Shown here: positions 35,734 to 57,758 of the stretch, piece by piece
Layout of the letters: every line of letters begins with the position of its first letter
Position numbering within the stretch: the first letter of the stretch is position 1
Assembly: GCA_029582165.1 (NCBI GenBank)
Contig: CM055874.1
Coordinates: 2,120,114-2,184,113 of the forward strand
DNA: 64,000 nucleotides
Reading direction: 5' to 3'
Source: Portulaca oleracea
Taxonomy: Eukaryota > Streptophyta > Magnoliopsida > Caryophyllales > Portulacaceae
The notes under the pieces: generated by a model
The model's database searches: none
The model's input: only the letters and a program-made list of their open reading frames with translations
What the model was told of the DNA's origin: nothing
Position numbers and translations under genes: made by a program

Positions 35734-35737
<4 letters not shown>
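35252..35737. mobile_element. long-TIR MITE, left arm of a (TA)n-centred palindrome
   Basis: Begins GGGAAATTGGATTATAATAA, then CCCTACTTTTGCAAATTGG, directly after a (TA)n run (35235-35250). It ends ...AAAGTAGGGATTATTA, running into the central (TA)n. The sequence is the near-perfect inverse of the right arm, apart from a shortened 3' terminus. No open reading frame. Insertion into (TA)n on both sides resembles the Micron-type elements described in rice. Confidence 0.8.

Positions 35738-35826
<89 letters not shown>
35738..35826. repeat. (TA)n microsatellite, about 89 bp
   Basis: An uninterrupted run of about 44 TA dinucleotides between the two inverted elements. It is the hinge of the 1.1-kb palindrome. 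Its length is likely to be polymorphic and may be collapsed or expanded in assemblies. Confidence 0.95.
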
Positions 35827-35831
<5 letters not shown>

Positions 35832-36358
35832 TGGATTCTAATAATCCCTACTTTTGCAAATTGGATGGCAATAATCCCTACTTTAAATTTGTATTCTGGT
35901 GGTCCAAAAACAAATAAAATTGTATTGTAGTGGTACCAAATCCATTACCACATTCTTTTTAATTTTTTCATGCCTACCTCATATTGTTTTTGTTTTTTTC
36001 GTTCCTGCCTCCAGATAGGTAATGAAGTGTAGTTGCTAAAACATTTTTTAAATTATTTTTTTGAGATTCCAAGCAATTATTATGATTTTTTAAAAAGAAT
36101 AAAATTGAAAAAATCATAAAAAATAGAAAAAATATTCAAAAAAATTGGGAGAAGTGTTGTAAATTCATTAAAAATCGTGGTAAAGTGTTATACAAAGTTT
36201 TGAATCAAATGCAACACAAAATCTATGATATTTAGGGTATACTCTGGATTATGTCCCACTATAATACAATTTTTTTTTACCACCAGAATACAAATTTAAA
36301 GTAGGGATTATTGCCATACAATTTGCAAAAGTAGGGATTATTAGAATCCAATTTCCCT
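35827..36358. mobile_element. long-TIR MITE, right arm of the palindrome (complete copy)
   Basis: Starts GAAATTGGATTCTAATAATC and ends with the inverse, TTAGAATCCAATTTCCC, then a short TA-rich flank (TATGTATATATAC). Its own terminal inverted repeats run about 75-90 bases, covering AATCCCTACTTTTGCAAATT and AAATTTGTATTCTGGTGGT. It is in opposite orientation to the left copy. No coding capacity. Confidence 0.8.
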
Positions 36359-37122
36359 ATGTATATATACTCAATGATGTATGTATGGAAAGTTGTCCAG
36401 AACCCTTTTTCATGTTTTTTGCTTGAGAAATGATATTTTTAAACCTTATTGAAATTTACAAAGATGATATTTATACTATTCAATCGTCATAAAAAAAAAC
36501 TCAGACAAAAATAAAATGAGTGAATATGCTATTTCTCAGACAAAAGTGAAAGAAATAAGTTTTCACTAGAAATTTTTTGGAGGTTGAGGAGGTAAACATC
36601 TATATCACAAAGATGAGGGGCATAAAAATAATTTTCAGAAGGTGAAGGTGTTTAAAATATTTTTCAAGAAAGACAATATATATAATGTATTTACATAAAC
36701 ACTTACAGATAAACTGGAAAAAAAAGGAGAATTGTTGTACAAAAACAAAAATAGGGTATTGCATTTTCCATATCTGCAGAAGCTAAAAGTATAGTACATC
36801 TTTTGTAAACTGTTAACTGTATACTGATACCAAAATTCTCACTCTGCATCATCACCTCCTCACCAAAAGAAGAAGGAAAAAAAGAAAAGAAAACCAAAGA
36901 ATATATATTACATCATAGAAAAATGAAAACTATGTAACCCTCATTACCAGAATAGACAGAGAGGGGAGAAAACTTGTGATATTATTAAACTAAGGCATAC
37001 CAAACATGAGATAATTAGTTAAGTGTTTCTTCCTTCACTGTGCATGTGCATGCAGGAAGATGTATGTAGGTGAACTCTGCATCAGAGAGACCTCTGAAAC
37101 ATATTATATGGCCCTCCCTTCT

Positions 37123-44718
<7,596 letters not shown>

Positions 44719-45993
44719 TCAAGCTTTGGTACCAAAGATCTCCTGCAGGGAAGTCCAAGTGCCAGAGATAGCAAGAATAACACCAATGACAATGATCGTC
44801 CCGTCGAGACCTAAAACTGCCCAATTCACCTCATCCTTGAACACAATCAGATGGAACAAAGCAGGGAATACAAACCCTAGAGCAATGCACACACTGCTTC
44901 CAACCAGTGACAAGAAATCAGCAAAATTTGGCACCAAGAAAGCCACACATATCACCCCCAAAACCACCAACCACCTGACCAACAAACTGTACCGTCCCTC
45001 GGCAAACCTCCTTTCGAGCACCTCGTAAACCGGGTTCATCATCAATGGGAATGAGAAGAAGAGGTTTACAGCAAGACCCAACTGAACCAAAGTGCTCAAC
45101 AATCCAGTTCCAATGTTTGTGGTGATTATGTCCTTAGTTTCATCCCCAAATGCAAAGTAACCTAGTGTCCCAAATGAGGCATAAATGAAGGAAATAATAC
45201 CCATTGCCAAACCCAATGTCTTGCCATACTTCTTCTTGTCATATGCCTCAGATTCCAAGGGCAAAACCATGCCAATCCCTTCAAAGGCATATGTACAAAC
45301 ACCCACACAGTAAAAGAAGACACTCCAACCACCAAATGCTTGCACAGGAGGCTTGTTTTGGGCTATAACAACTGCATCCTTGCCTAAGACAACCCCCATG
45401 GCTCCAATTTGGACAACATCAGCAAAGATACTCAAAGGGGCCAAGTGGGTCAATGTTGGGATTGCATTCAACCCTAATTGGAAAGGCAAACAACCCCACA
45501 AGTACCATTTCTGGGGACTCAAACCCAGAAAAGAAAGAGACTCAGAAGAGCTATTTATCAAGTGAGCCAAAGTACTGGACACAAAGATCATATAGCTAGC
45601 ACAAAACCCAGCTTGAGACAATATGATCATCAAATCAACTAAAAACCTCCCTACTGAACCACAAACAGCAAAACCCACATCCCCAAAGGAGTTGATTTTG
45701 GAGTACCCATTAAGAGATTCAAGCTTCCTTCTAGTATACACCAACAACATCATGCAATAGTAAGTAAGAAAAGCAATAGAACAGAGGGTAACAACCCCAA
45801 AAACCCAACCTGATCTCATGAAACTGTAGGGTAGACCCAAAACCCCAGACCCTATAATAGCAATAAAGATGTTTGCCAAGGTCTTGAATTGAGAAGATTG
45901 TTGGGAATGACCCAAAAGAGGGGTGTCTTCTCTTGAGATTGGGATTGAGTGGGAGCTTGATCCTGCTTCATTTTTCTTCCTTGAGACAACCAT
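44719..45993 (-). CDS. AVT3: vacuolar-type amino-acid transporter, AVT3 group (424 aa, single exon)
   Basis: Intronless minus-strand gene of the AAAP (Aa_trans) family. The N-terminus is short and hydrophilic (REDTPLLGHSQQSSQFKTLA). The first transmembrane helix carries the family signature ANIFIAIIGSGVLGLPYSFM. About eleven hydrophobic segments follow, including a conserved segment around GVCTYAFEGIGMVLPLESEA and SFGTLGYFAFGDETKD, and a last helix near IIVIGVILAISGTW. The family's usual length is 410-440 residues. Arabidopsis AVT3A-C export neutral amino acids from the vacuole (family knowledge). Direction and substrate here are inferred. The start at 45993 is the only ATG before the conserved N-terminus. 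The single-exon structure matches Arabidopsis AVT3 genes. Confidence 0.93.
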   Translation of the reverse strand: MVVSRKKNEAGSSSHSIPISREDTPLLGHSQQSSQFKTLANIFIAIIGSGVLGLPYSFMRSGWVFGVVTLCSIAFLTYYCMMLLVYTRRKLESLNGYSKINSFGDVGFAVCGSVGRFLVDLMIILSQAGFCASYMIFVSSTLAHLINSSSESLSFLGLSPQKWYLWGCLPFQLGLNAIPTLTHLAPLSIFADVVQIGAMGVVLGKDAVVIAQNKPPVQAFGGWSVFFYCVGVCTYAFEGIGMVLPLESEAYDKKKYGKTLGLAMGIISFIYASFGTLGYFAFGDETKDIITTNIGTGLLSTLVQLGLAVNLFFSFPLMMNPVYEVLERRFAEGRYSLLVRWLVVLGVICVAFLVPNFADFLSLVGSSVCIALGFVFPALFHLIVFKDEVNWAVLGLDGTIIVIGVILAISGTWTSLQEIFGTKA

Positions 45994-48008
45994 CTTTACC
46001 TTATCTCCAAATCAAAACCCTATTTCAGGATCAAATTTTGCAGGCACCCTATTTCAGGATCAATGATTGAAAACAGAGATTACTGGATTTAATGGGTGAA
46101 TTTAGAGAGATTTTTGAAGGAAAAATGAGGGAAATTGGGAATTATTTATGGCTATGAGTGTAGCAGTTGTCTTTTCGTTGGGCTTGCAGAGAAGAAGACG
46201 AGTCAAGATTGAAGAAGCCACCCATTTTTAAAATGCAGGAGATCGATTATTTATTCAAACAAGAAATTTTTTTATTAAAAAAAAAAGAGAAAGTAATGTC
46301 GGCGCTTGGTTTATGTAAATATTCCAAATGGAATTTGACGATATCTGTATATTCCTAACATTCTGTAAAAACGATGGATGAAAATCTACTCATCTTTTTC
46401 CTCCTTTGTCGTGACAAAAAATGAAAGATCACAACTTGACACAGAGTAAACTTGTAAGAAAAGGGCTGTAATGCGGTACACTTAAAAACGGATTTGAAAA
46501 TGATAAATATCTTGATGTAAGATGATTTAAATCATTTTAAAGGTATGTTTCATTATTTTCAGGGTTATTATGATTTATAAATAATTTTAAAATAATTATT
46601 TATTTATATTTATTTCATAAATATAAAATTATGTATAAAATGTGCATTTTTCTACTATGATTAATAAAATTAGGCTATTATTTTATTTTTTTGACCATGC
46701 TAATAAGTATTATATTATTATAATTGATAAATATATATAATTATTAAAAAAAATATTAATAAAAGTTACAAAAATGTAAAATATGAATAATTCAAGATGG
46801 TTAAGAGTCAAAATAATTATCATGGTCTACACGGATTACACAAATCAAGGAAATGGGTGATTTCACAAAGATATTACTACCCGTATACCAATTTATAAAA
46901 GGAACACTTTTTTTGGAGGGAAAATAACATTGGTAAAATATATAAGTATTGAGAAATTATTGTATATTTTTTTCTATCAAAAAAATTATTGACAAATTAT
47001 TGTATATATATAAGTATTTACACGCTTCCTCAAAGTTGGAAGTTCTTTTTTCTGCAGCAAAATTAAAATTTAGGTGGTCATACTTTCTTTTCTTTATTTT
47101 GATATTATGATGCTATAAGGCATAAGATTTTATCCAAGTGGCAATTAATTAATAAAATAGATACTTAGGCTCTGTTCATTGGGATAAATTATTTGTAATA
47201 TTTTTCTATTTAATCCTACATTATTTTACTTTTTTTTTACCTAAATCTATCTAAATTCATATAACTTTTTTATTTATAAAATAGATCATCAGCTACTTCT
47301 TTCAACTTCTACCTAAACTATCCAAACTTTTCATTTTTTTTACCTAACACAACTTACCACACTGACTACAAATTTTACATATTATCATACCAAATCACAC
47401 TCTACCATAACAATCTTAATTTTCTATCTCTTCACTTTTCTTATTATTTTTTACTTTTCTTTCTCATTACCTACTACATCAACCATTCTTACCATAAATT
47501 TTACCACAACTTACCAATCATATCACACTATCCATATTTTTTACATACTACACAATTATCATACTTTATCCACCGCAGAAAATAATAGAGTATTAAACCT
47601 GCATAATTTTATTTACCTTTCTATGTACCTATCGAATAACATGGGTTAGGAATTATATTTATATTGACCCCACACCATGCTCACATAGTATAAACGTGTT
47701 CAATGAATCTGCTAGCTCAACGAATGAATTATTTCCTTTGCCAAAAAAAAAAGAATGAATTAATGGGGTTGTTGAAATTGTTTACATTTTCGCATCAACA
47801 TGAAACATGCTCTCTATCTATTTCCAAATGAATTGAACGAAAAGATTTTAGTGTTGTAGAAATTTACTAGTTGTTCGCAAATAAAATCATTTATTTGGAG
47901 AGTATTATTTTGGAACGTATAAGTAATAATTTTTAAACAATTATATACATATAATTATTTTCATGGAAAAAAGAAATATTTTTCAATATGAATTTAATGA
48001 TAGACATA

Positions 48009-48208
48009 GGTCATGTTCTTTAGATTAGTTATTTTCAAGTTAGGATAGTTATATGTTTGGATAAGTTTGGATAAGTTATGAATTATGATGGTTTTTTGTG
48101 TGTTTTTAGAGTGGATGTTTTTTTGGGAAATTGTGTTAGGTTGAGATATGTTATGATAAGTTAGGATAAGTTAGAAGAGTTAGAACCAACCTAACAAAAG
48201 AACAGACC
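48009..48208. mobile_element. Tourist-like MITE (GATAAGTTAGGATAAG subfamily), 200 bp
   Basis: The ends GGTCATGTTCTTTAGATTAG and CTAACAAAAGAACAGACC are inverted, flanked by ATA at 48006-48008 and 48209-48211. The interior contains GGATAAGTTTGGATAAG and TTAGAGTGGATGTTTTTTTG. The latter is shared almost exactly with the copy at 54385. Confidence 0.85.
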
Positions 48209-48378
48209 ATATATGTATGTGTGTGTGAAGAAATTAATATTCAAATTTTTTAAAAGATAAGTGCATGCTATAATTCATAATATAGATATTAAAGAAAGAG
48301 GGATAACTATTATAGTATACGAAAATGATATCACTGTTGAGGTAAGACACCTTTTAAGTGTCTTGCTTTATTATTAAA

Positions 48379-48691
48379 GGGAACTGATCATATGAGCATA
48401 TGTCTTTACTGAGCATGTGAGCATTGTTTGATTTCTGACAGACATCAAATATTATTTTCATGGATATCAATTATAAAAGGTGGACATTAAATATTATTTT
48501 CGTGAACATTAAGTATGAATGTATCAACATTTTATGTCTACCAAACAAAATTTTTATATTCCCTTTGTATACTTAATGTTCACGAAAACAATACTTGATG
48601 TTCACAAAAACACAACTTAATGTCCACTAAATATCTAACCATGCTCACATGTTCACCAAATCAGATCACCATACTCATATGATCAATTCCC
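48379..48691. mobile_element. Mutator-like MITE, 313 bp, perfect 9-bp TSD
   Basis: The ends GGGAACTGATCATATGAGCA and ACTCATATGATCAATTCCC are inverted. The exact duplication ATTATTAAA flanks both (48370-48378 and 48692-48700). The inner sequence is also partly palindromic (CATTAAATATTATTTTCGTG against complementary CACGAAAACAATACTTGATG). No ORF. A 9-bp TSD is the hallmark of Mutator-type transposition. Confidence 0.88.
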
Positions 48692-49855
48692 ATTATTAAA
48701 ACTATATTATTACATGTTAAGTTGAACTAAAATAATATGATTGAATTCTATAACTATAATATTATATATAAATTATTTTTGTATATTTTCCAGTATAAAT
48801 GTATGACAATGTGTGCAAAGCTAGAAATTGGTCTCTTCACGTGTGTTTGTGGCAACTGGCAAAGAAGGAAACAGATGTTGGGAAAGGAGTGGAGTTCATT
48901 GCTTCCTTGCTTGCATTAGAAATGTGTTGTTTCCAATTAAAGTGCATGAAGCTTGGTGTATAAAGGTACTAAAATAAACTCATTTGATTTTCTTTTCTTC
49001 AACCAAAGAATACTTTGTATAATTGGTTGTAAAAAGTTCTTTTTTTCTCCCAACAACCTTCCCCCTGCTTGCTTTTCGTGCTCATGTGATGAATCCTAAA
49101 GTTGGAATCAACATTTTTGAGCCTAGTTGTGTTGTTGTCTATGTAAAAGTTTCTACAAAAGGGACAATCCATTACTTTCTGAACCAATAAGATTCTGCAT
49201 TCTCAAGTTTTATTTACCCGATAAATTCAAAAAAACCCTCATTTTTACTTTATGAGCTAATAGTAATTCAATACATATTACATGCATATGAAGCATTTAC
49301 TCCGGATAGGTATGAGTGAACAATTGTGCTATTGAAAGTAAACAACGAGTAAATATGATTAAACAATTATACTATTGAGAGTGAATAATGACCATGTTTG
49401 AAACACGTACTTATATTTGGAACACATACTCCTGAATTACGTGATCCAGGAGCATGCAATAAATTGCGGGCTCACTGGATCTTGGTTATCAAGCTTTGAG
49501 CTACGGCTATATTTGTCAGCCTTTTTTTTTCTTGGGGTAATTTTTCTTTTATTTATCTTCTGATAGAATAAAGAGGGGGGAAATCTAGTTTCTGACTACC
49601 AACAATTTGCAATAAACAATTGTCTAGATTTGTGTAATTTATTTCTTGTCAGCTTCAAACTTTAAAGCTTTTGTCATGTTGGATATTCGTTCCCCATGTG
49701 TGTTGCTGCACCCAAATACTCTAAAAAACTCAACAACCTATGTTCTCTTCTCTTGCCAATCAAAAACTGGGCATCTTATTATCAAGTTTGTAGATTTCAA
49801 AGGAAACAACAAATTAAACAAGGGTTTCAAATTTTGGATCAAAAGACAGTCCATC

Positions 49856-53315
<3,460 letters not shown>

Positions 53316-54830
53316 GTATGTAGACCCTCGACAGGGCGAAAATATATATGCCATCCTTAGGCAAAAACTTTCGGATCCAACTGTAATCACATACACATGC
53401 ATAATTCAAAACTCAGAAATTGGCTTGGTATGCACATAGTTACACTAATTTTACAAGATGTTACTTTGGGTTTTGGGGTATACAATTACAATTTACAAAT
53501 TGCATTGATTTTGTATCTAACTTGATATGTAAACACAAATTTCTATATCAGTAGAGGCACTTATTTAGCACTCTTGTTTGCTTCAATGTTGCTGTTGTTT
53601 TCTTTTGCTTCCTTTGAGAGTTTTGTTACTTGATCATCTGAGGAGCAAGATCATTACAGTGATGATGACTAACAAAGTGCAACTGTGTTTGAGGACACAC
53701 AATAGCAAGATATTAGAACTATAACATACAGCATAGTTTATAAGCTCTTGAGAAAACATACTCAGACTCTAAAACTAAATCAGGTATTGTAAAGCCTCCT
53801 CAAGGAAAAATTGTTTGATATAGTAATGAGATTCCATCTAGTTTCATTTCAAGAAATTATTTCAAATGAGGAGCAAAAAAGCATGTCAATTAATTTGTAG
53901 ATTTTTGTCATACGAAAAGCCTAAAAACACTCCATATATTAAATTTATGTATTTAGTTGAGTCATCGGGTCGGGCCAAGTCACAAAACCCTAGCCTGAGT
54001 TCGGCCCAACCATACTTCGAGACCCTAATTTTTCGCGTTGGATCGGGACAGCTTCTAAAAACCGTTGACTAGACCTGCATTTTTTCGGATCGGGCTAGGC
54101 CAATCCCCAACCCGTTAATAAGGTCTTTCTTCAAACTTAAGGGTACCAAATATGAATAACGGTATTTCTCCTTCTTCAAGAACATTTCTTCAAAAATGGA
54201 AGAACAACAGTATTTCGGTCACTTAATAAAATTGATGGCTAGAAAAGCACCAAATAATTACTAACCCAAAAATTAAGGGTACCTCAAAATGAGTTTTGAA
54301 GAATTGGGATACCGAAAAATAGTTTTCCCAAATATTGGGTACCTCCGCACAATTTTTTTATAACAAACCGTAGCAAATCATTGAGGCTTTGTTCTTGGGT
54401 TAGGTTATTTTCAGCTTTGGATGAATAAGTTAGGATAAGCTGAAATAAGTTGGGATAAGTTAGATAAGTTATAATGTTTTTTTTGGGGAATTGTATTTTT
54501 AGAGTGGATGTTTTTTTGGGGAATTATGTTAAATTTGGATAGATTTGGATAAATTATGATATGTTAGGATAAGTTGGTAGAGTTATATCTATCCAATCTA
54601 ACCAAAAAACAGGGAAACATCACAACTCACAATTTACAATTCACAATACAAACTCCCCCTCCCCTAAACCCAAAAAAAAAAAAAAAAAAACAAAACAAAA
54701 GAGAGAGAAAAATTGGTAAAGAAAGGCATACGTTCTAGAGTGTTCGGAACAACTGGGTGCGAAGGAGTTATAAAAGGCGGGATCTTTGTTCTTGATTGTT
54801 CTGCATTTTCTTTCTGGGATCGAAGAGAGA
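53316..54830. other. intergenic region, GLR3 to DIM1
   Basis: GLR3 3' UTR and flank, then a GGGTCGGGCC-rich degenerate tract (53950-54120), a MITE (54385 to about 54615), a C/A-rich stretch with a poly(A) run at 54668-54690, and the short DIM1 leader. Confidence 0.55.
54385..54615. mobile_element. Tourist-like MITE (GATAAGTTAGGATAAG subfamily), second copy
   Basis: Starts GGCTTTGTTCTTGGGTTAGG and ends near CTAACCAAAAAACAGGG. It shares TAGAGTGGATGTTTTTTTGG and repeated GGATAAGTT motifs with the element at 48009 in the same orientation. TGA precedes the left end. The right boundary is less certain because its terminus is degraded. Confidence 0.7.
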
Positions 54831-55935
54831 ATGTCGTATCTGCTGCCACACCTTCATTCTGGTTGGGCCGTCGATCAGGCCATTCTCGCCGAAGAAGAGC
54901 GTGTCGTCATCATCCGCTTCGGCCATGACTGGGACGATACTTGCATGCAGGTTAACCCTAATTCTCTCCCTTCTTTCTTTCTTTCTTTCTCTGATCATCA
55001 TTTTCTTCCTTTGGGTTTGTTTTCTTCCCAAATTTGAATATAGGGTATTGTTTTATTGACAATAAATGACATCGTATTGATGAATTCTCCTGTTTCGGTG
55101 AAGTGGGTTATTCTCGGAATTCAATTCTGAATTAGTTTCTTGTACTGGGTAGTTGGTACTGTATGCTTGATGAGAAGCTTTGATTCTTTGTTGAGGTTTT
55201 TGTAGAATTGATTCAAATTCAAAGACATTGATGATTGAAGTTTGTCCTAAGTTTTCACTGGTTCATACTGTTTTGATAATGGATGTCAATTGTTTAAGGG
55301 GTTTGTAATGATGCATGCTTTATTGCTATTGCAATGCTTTCCAAAGTGAGAGTAATCTCCCCATGATTCTGTTGATCCCTTCACTCCATGATATTGTTTC
55401 TTTTTCAGTGATGCCCTATGAGAAAGCCTTGCCCTTGTGGAACAATTCTTATTCAGATACAAGGTTGGTTTATTGAAGCTCTTTACTGTACAACATTGCC
55501 CATTTATCTTGGGATCTTTCATAATTTGCTTCTTGTTATGTGATCATGTCATGAATGTTTCGTTCGCATACATGTATGGCTTCGTTTCGCAGAATTCACT
55601 GAATTGTCTGATCATGCTTTCTGCAGATGGATGAAGTGCTCGCTTCGGTAGCAGAGATGATAAAAAACTTTGCAGTCATCTACCTGGTGGACATAACAGA
55701 GGTTCCTGATTTCAACACGATGTATGAACTTTACGATCCGTGCACGGTCATGTTCTTCTTCAGGAACAAGCACATAATGATAGACCTCGGGACCGGGAAC
55801 AACAATAAGATCAACTGGGCTCTGAAGAACAAGCAGGAGTTTATCGACATTGTGGAGACAGTGTATAGAGGGGCAAGGAAGGGTCGCGGGCTGGTGATAT
55901 CCCCCAAAGACTATTCCACCAAGTATCGCTACTGA
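54831..55935 (+). CDS. DIM1: DIM1/YLS8, U5 snRNP 15-kDa thioredoxin-like protein (142 aa)
   Basis: Two exons, 54831-54950 and 55627-55935, encode 142 residues, exactly the length typical of this protein in eukaryotes. MSYLLPHLHSGWAVDQAIL, then EEERVVIIRFGHDWDDTCMQ, MDEVLASVAEMIKNFAVIYL, DITEVPDFNTMYELYDPCTV, FFFRNKHIMIDLGTGNNNKI and the end RGLVISPKDYSTKYRY are near-invariant. It has a thioredoxin fold without the CxxC active site, and is a core component of the U4/U6.U5 tri-snRNP (yeast Dib1) needed before spliceosome activation. Known in Arabidopsis as YLS8. The single phase-0 intron carries a TTTC run at its 5' end. The start is the only ATG giving the conserved N-terminus. Confidence 0.98.
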
Positions 55936-56851
55936 GTTCATTGCATGTTGTCGCATTGATTTGGAGATGTTCGTCGTGTTTTGCATAGTAGTATGACTCG
56001 AGCTCTGAATATTGTAGTGAAGTTGATTGATTAACTGGTGTATGCAGTATGCCTATTCTTCTGATACACGTGGAGAAGGATTTATAGTATCTGTTCATCA
56101 GCCTTTGTGATTCTGAGCTGCAATTCCATTGTATGAGGCTCTTGGACAGGTTCCATTGTAAATGACTGAAATGCATATGATTTGTCTATACTTGGTTTGG
56201 TAGAATAAAGTTTAAGTGCCTGTAAACCTTTGCAAGTTCCCCCCATTCTGTTTGTAGGTTAAAGATGTAACCTTGGTACTATTGGGGCAAATTACTAATG
56301 AAGATTGAACTATAAAGGAGCGACTCAATGATAAGCATTATCAAATCTATTTCATAGGGTAAAAGAATGGCTATTCGGAAAGAAAATGTGTCTGAAATTT
56401 TTCTTACTACCAAAACAGGCTGTTTGATGTGGTTTGTTGATTTTTCATCATATGCAAGGTGACATTGATTCTTGCAGTGTCGAAGGAAACTACAGAATAA
56501 ACATTTTTGGTCATAAAAATCATCAAAAGTAGATTTCGCGATGATGATTTTGCGATAGAATGAGTGATGATTTCTTGAATGATTGTGATTTGGTTATATA
56601 GAGAAGGATTTATTGGATTCAATTTCTAATGAGTCTACCATGCTTCTTTATCAAAATATGAAACCATGTAAGATCAAATTTTAATACATACACTAGTAGT
56701 ATTGAAATGTTGTGTTTGCATGAGTATATGTTTCATGTGTAGTGAATATTATCAAGGGGTTGTTTGAACTTTGGTATGATATGTAATGGAAATGAGAAAG
56801 AGAATGAGAATTCAAAATAGGAATGTGATTTTACAATGCGGATGTGAATGA

Positions 56852-57035
56852 GGCATCGTTCTTTTGTGCGTTAATGCAACTAACCGTAACGCAACCTACT
56901 GTAAGTCTGCAACTTACCGCAACATACCGCAAATTACCATTACCTTTTAACTATTTCTACCGCAACTTAACACAATCTACTGCAACTAACCGTAACATAA
57001 CGCAACGCAAACGCAATGCATAAAAGAACAGGGTC
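56852..57035. mobile_element. Tourist-like MITE, 184 bp, same TIR as the 4275 copy
   Basis: The left TIR GGCATCGTTCTTTTGTGCG is identical over 18 bases to that at 4275. The right end GCATAAAAGAACAGGGTC is inverted to it with a few mismatches. Probable TSD TGA at 56849-56851 and 57036-57038. The interior is CCGCAACTTA-rich. It sits inside an older AT-rich element. Confidence 0.82.
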
Positions 57036-57170
57036 TGAGAATGAGTTCACAAATTTTTAAGTTTCTTATTTGCTATATGATAATTCAAAACGGGAGTAAG
57101 ATTGAGAATAAATGCACATTTATTAGAATAATGTTCATTAATTTAAATAGAATGAGATAATATTGATATA

Positions 57171-57416
57171 CTACCTCCGTTCCAAATTGTTTGTTCATCT
57201 ACCTAACTTCCTTGTCCCAAAATGTTTGTCCATTTTATAATTCCAATGATTGTAATTCCTATTGTACCCCTAATAAGTACTCTTTTGTTTTTTTTTAATT
57301 TTTCTTCACATGAGAAAAGTAAGGGCAATTCTGATACATTACACATTTTTCACTTTCCCATGATCATTGGACTTTTAAATATAGTTGGATGGACAAACAA
57401 TATGGGACGGAGGTAG
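57171..57416. mobile_element. Stowaway (Tc1/mariner-type) MITE, 246 bp, TA TSD
   Basis: Ends CTACCTCCGTTCCAAATTG and ATATGGGACGGAGGTAG are inverted. CTCCGTTCC is the classic Stowaway terminus. TA is duplicated at 57169-57170 and 57417-57418. Inner arms include TTTGTTCATCTACC and GGATGGACAAACAA. No coding capacity. Confidence 0.93.
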
Positions 57417-57758
57417 TATATATTAATTAAGTATGAGAATAATATTAATATTTAATATGACTTATAAATTCCCGGTATCAATTACCACCCAAAATATTGA
57501 TAAGAGTTGAACCCTTCTATTCACATTCCACTCTTTTTTTTTTAAAAAAAACTTACCATAAAACAAACCTATAAAATGTAATCTCAATTATTTTATTCCA
57601 ATTGCCAACGCTCTCTTTTTTTTTGGTACCAAAGGAGCCGCAAGGTTCAACCCGCCTCACTCTCAATTGATTTCGATTCTAAATTTAAGCAGACTAAGCT
57701 TAAGAACCCTAGTGAAGAGATTAAGGAAGGTTGTCGTTGGAATCTTGAAGCTCATACA

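Larger units (their letters stand above)
31383..37122. other. intergenic region packed with mobile-element remnants
   Basis: Convergent-gene interval between the unknown gene (+) and SRPK (-). Bases 31383 to about 31720 are 3' UTR. It then holds a long-armed foldback (31831-32645), a Tourist-like MITE (32760-32990), repeats at 34036-34260, and a (TA)n-centred palindrome (35252-36358). The final ~400 bases are probably SRPK 3' UTR. No coding gene is supported; plus-strand frames at 31693-32193 lie over the foldback. Confidence 0.6.
45994..49855. other. intergenic region between AVT3 and GLR3 (divergent promoters)
   Basis: AVT3 leader and promoter occupy 45994 to about 46250. The region is strongly AT-rich. 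Bases 47330-47592 look like a decayed C/A-rich relative of the 32760 MITE (CACAACTTACCACACTG, TATCCACCGCAGAAAAT). Two well-bounded MITEs lie at 48009-48208 and 48379-48691. The last ~250 bases are the GLR3 promoter and leader, which stay open in frame with the GLR3 start. Confidence 0.55.
55936..57758. other. intergenic region, DIM1 to DIS3, with nested MITEs
   Basis: DIM1 3' UTR to about 56230. Then an outer AT-rich unit beginning GGGGTTGTTTGAACTTTGG (about 56757) and possibly ending near AAAACAAACCT (about 57570) contains two inserted MITEs (56852-57035 and 57171-57416). The DIS3 leader follows from about 57640, with an AACCCTAG motif at about 57705. Confidence 0.6.

Noticed and set aside
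49646..49855. In-frame N-terminal extension of GLR3 (ATG at 49676)
   Set aside because: The 60-70 extra residues are not family-like, and a clean signal peptide begins at 49856. The extension is probably leader sequence that happens to be open.
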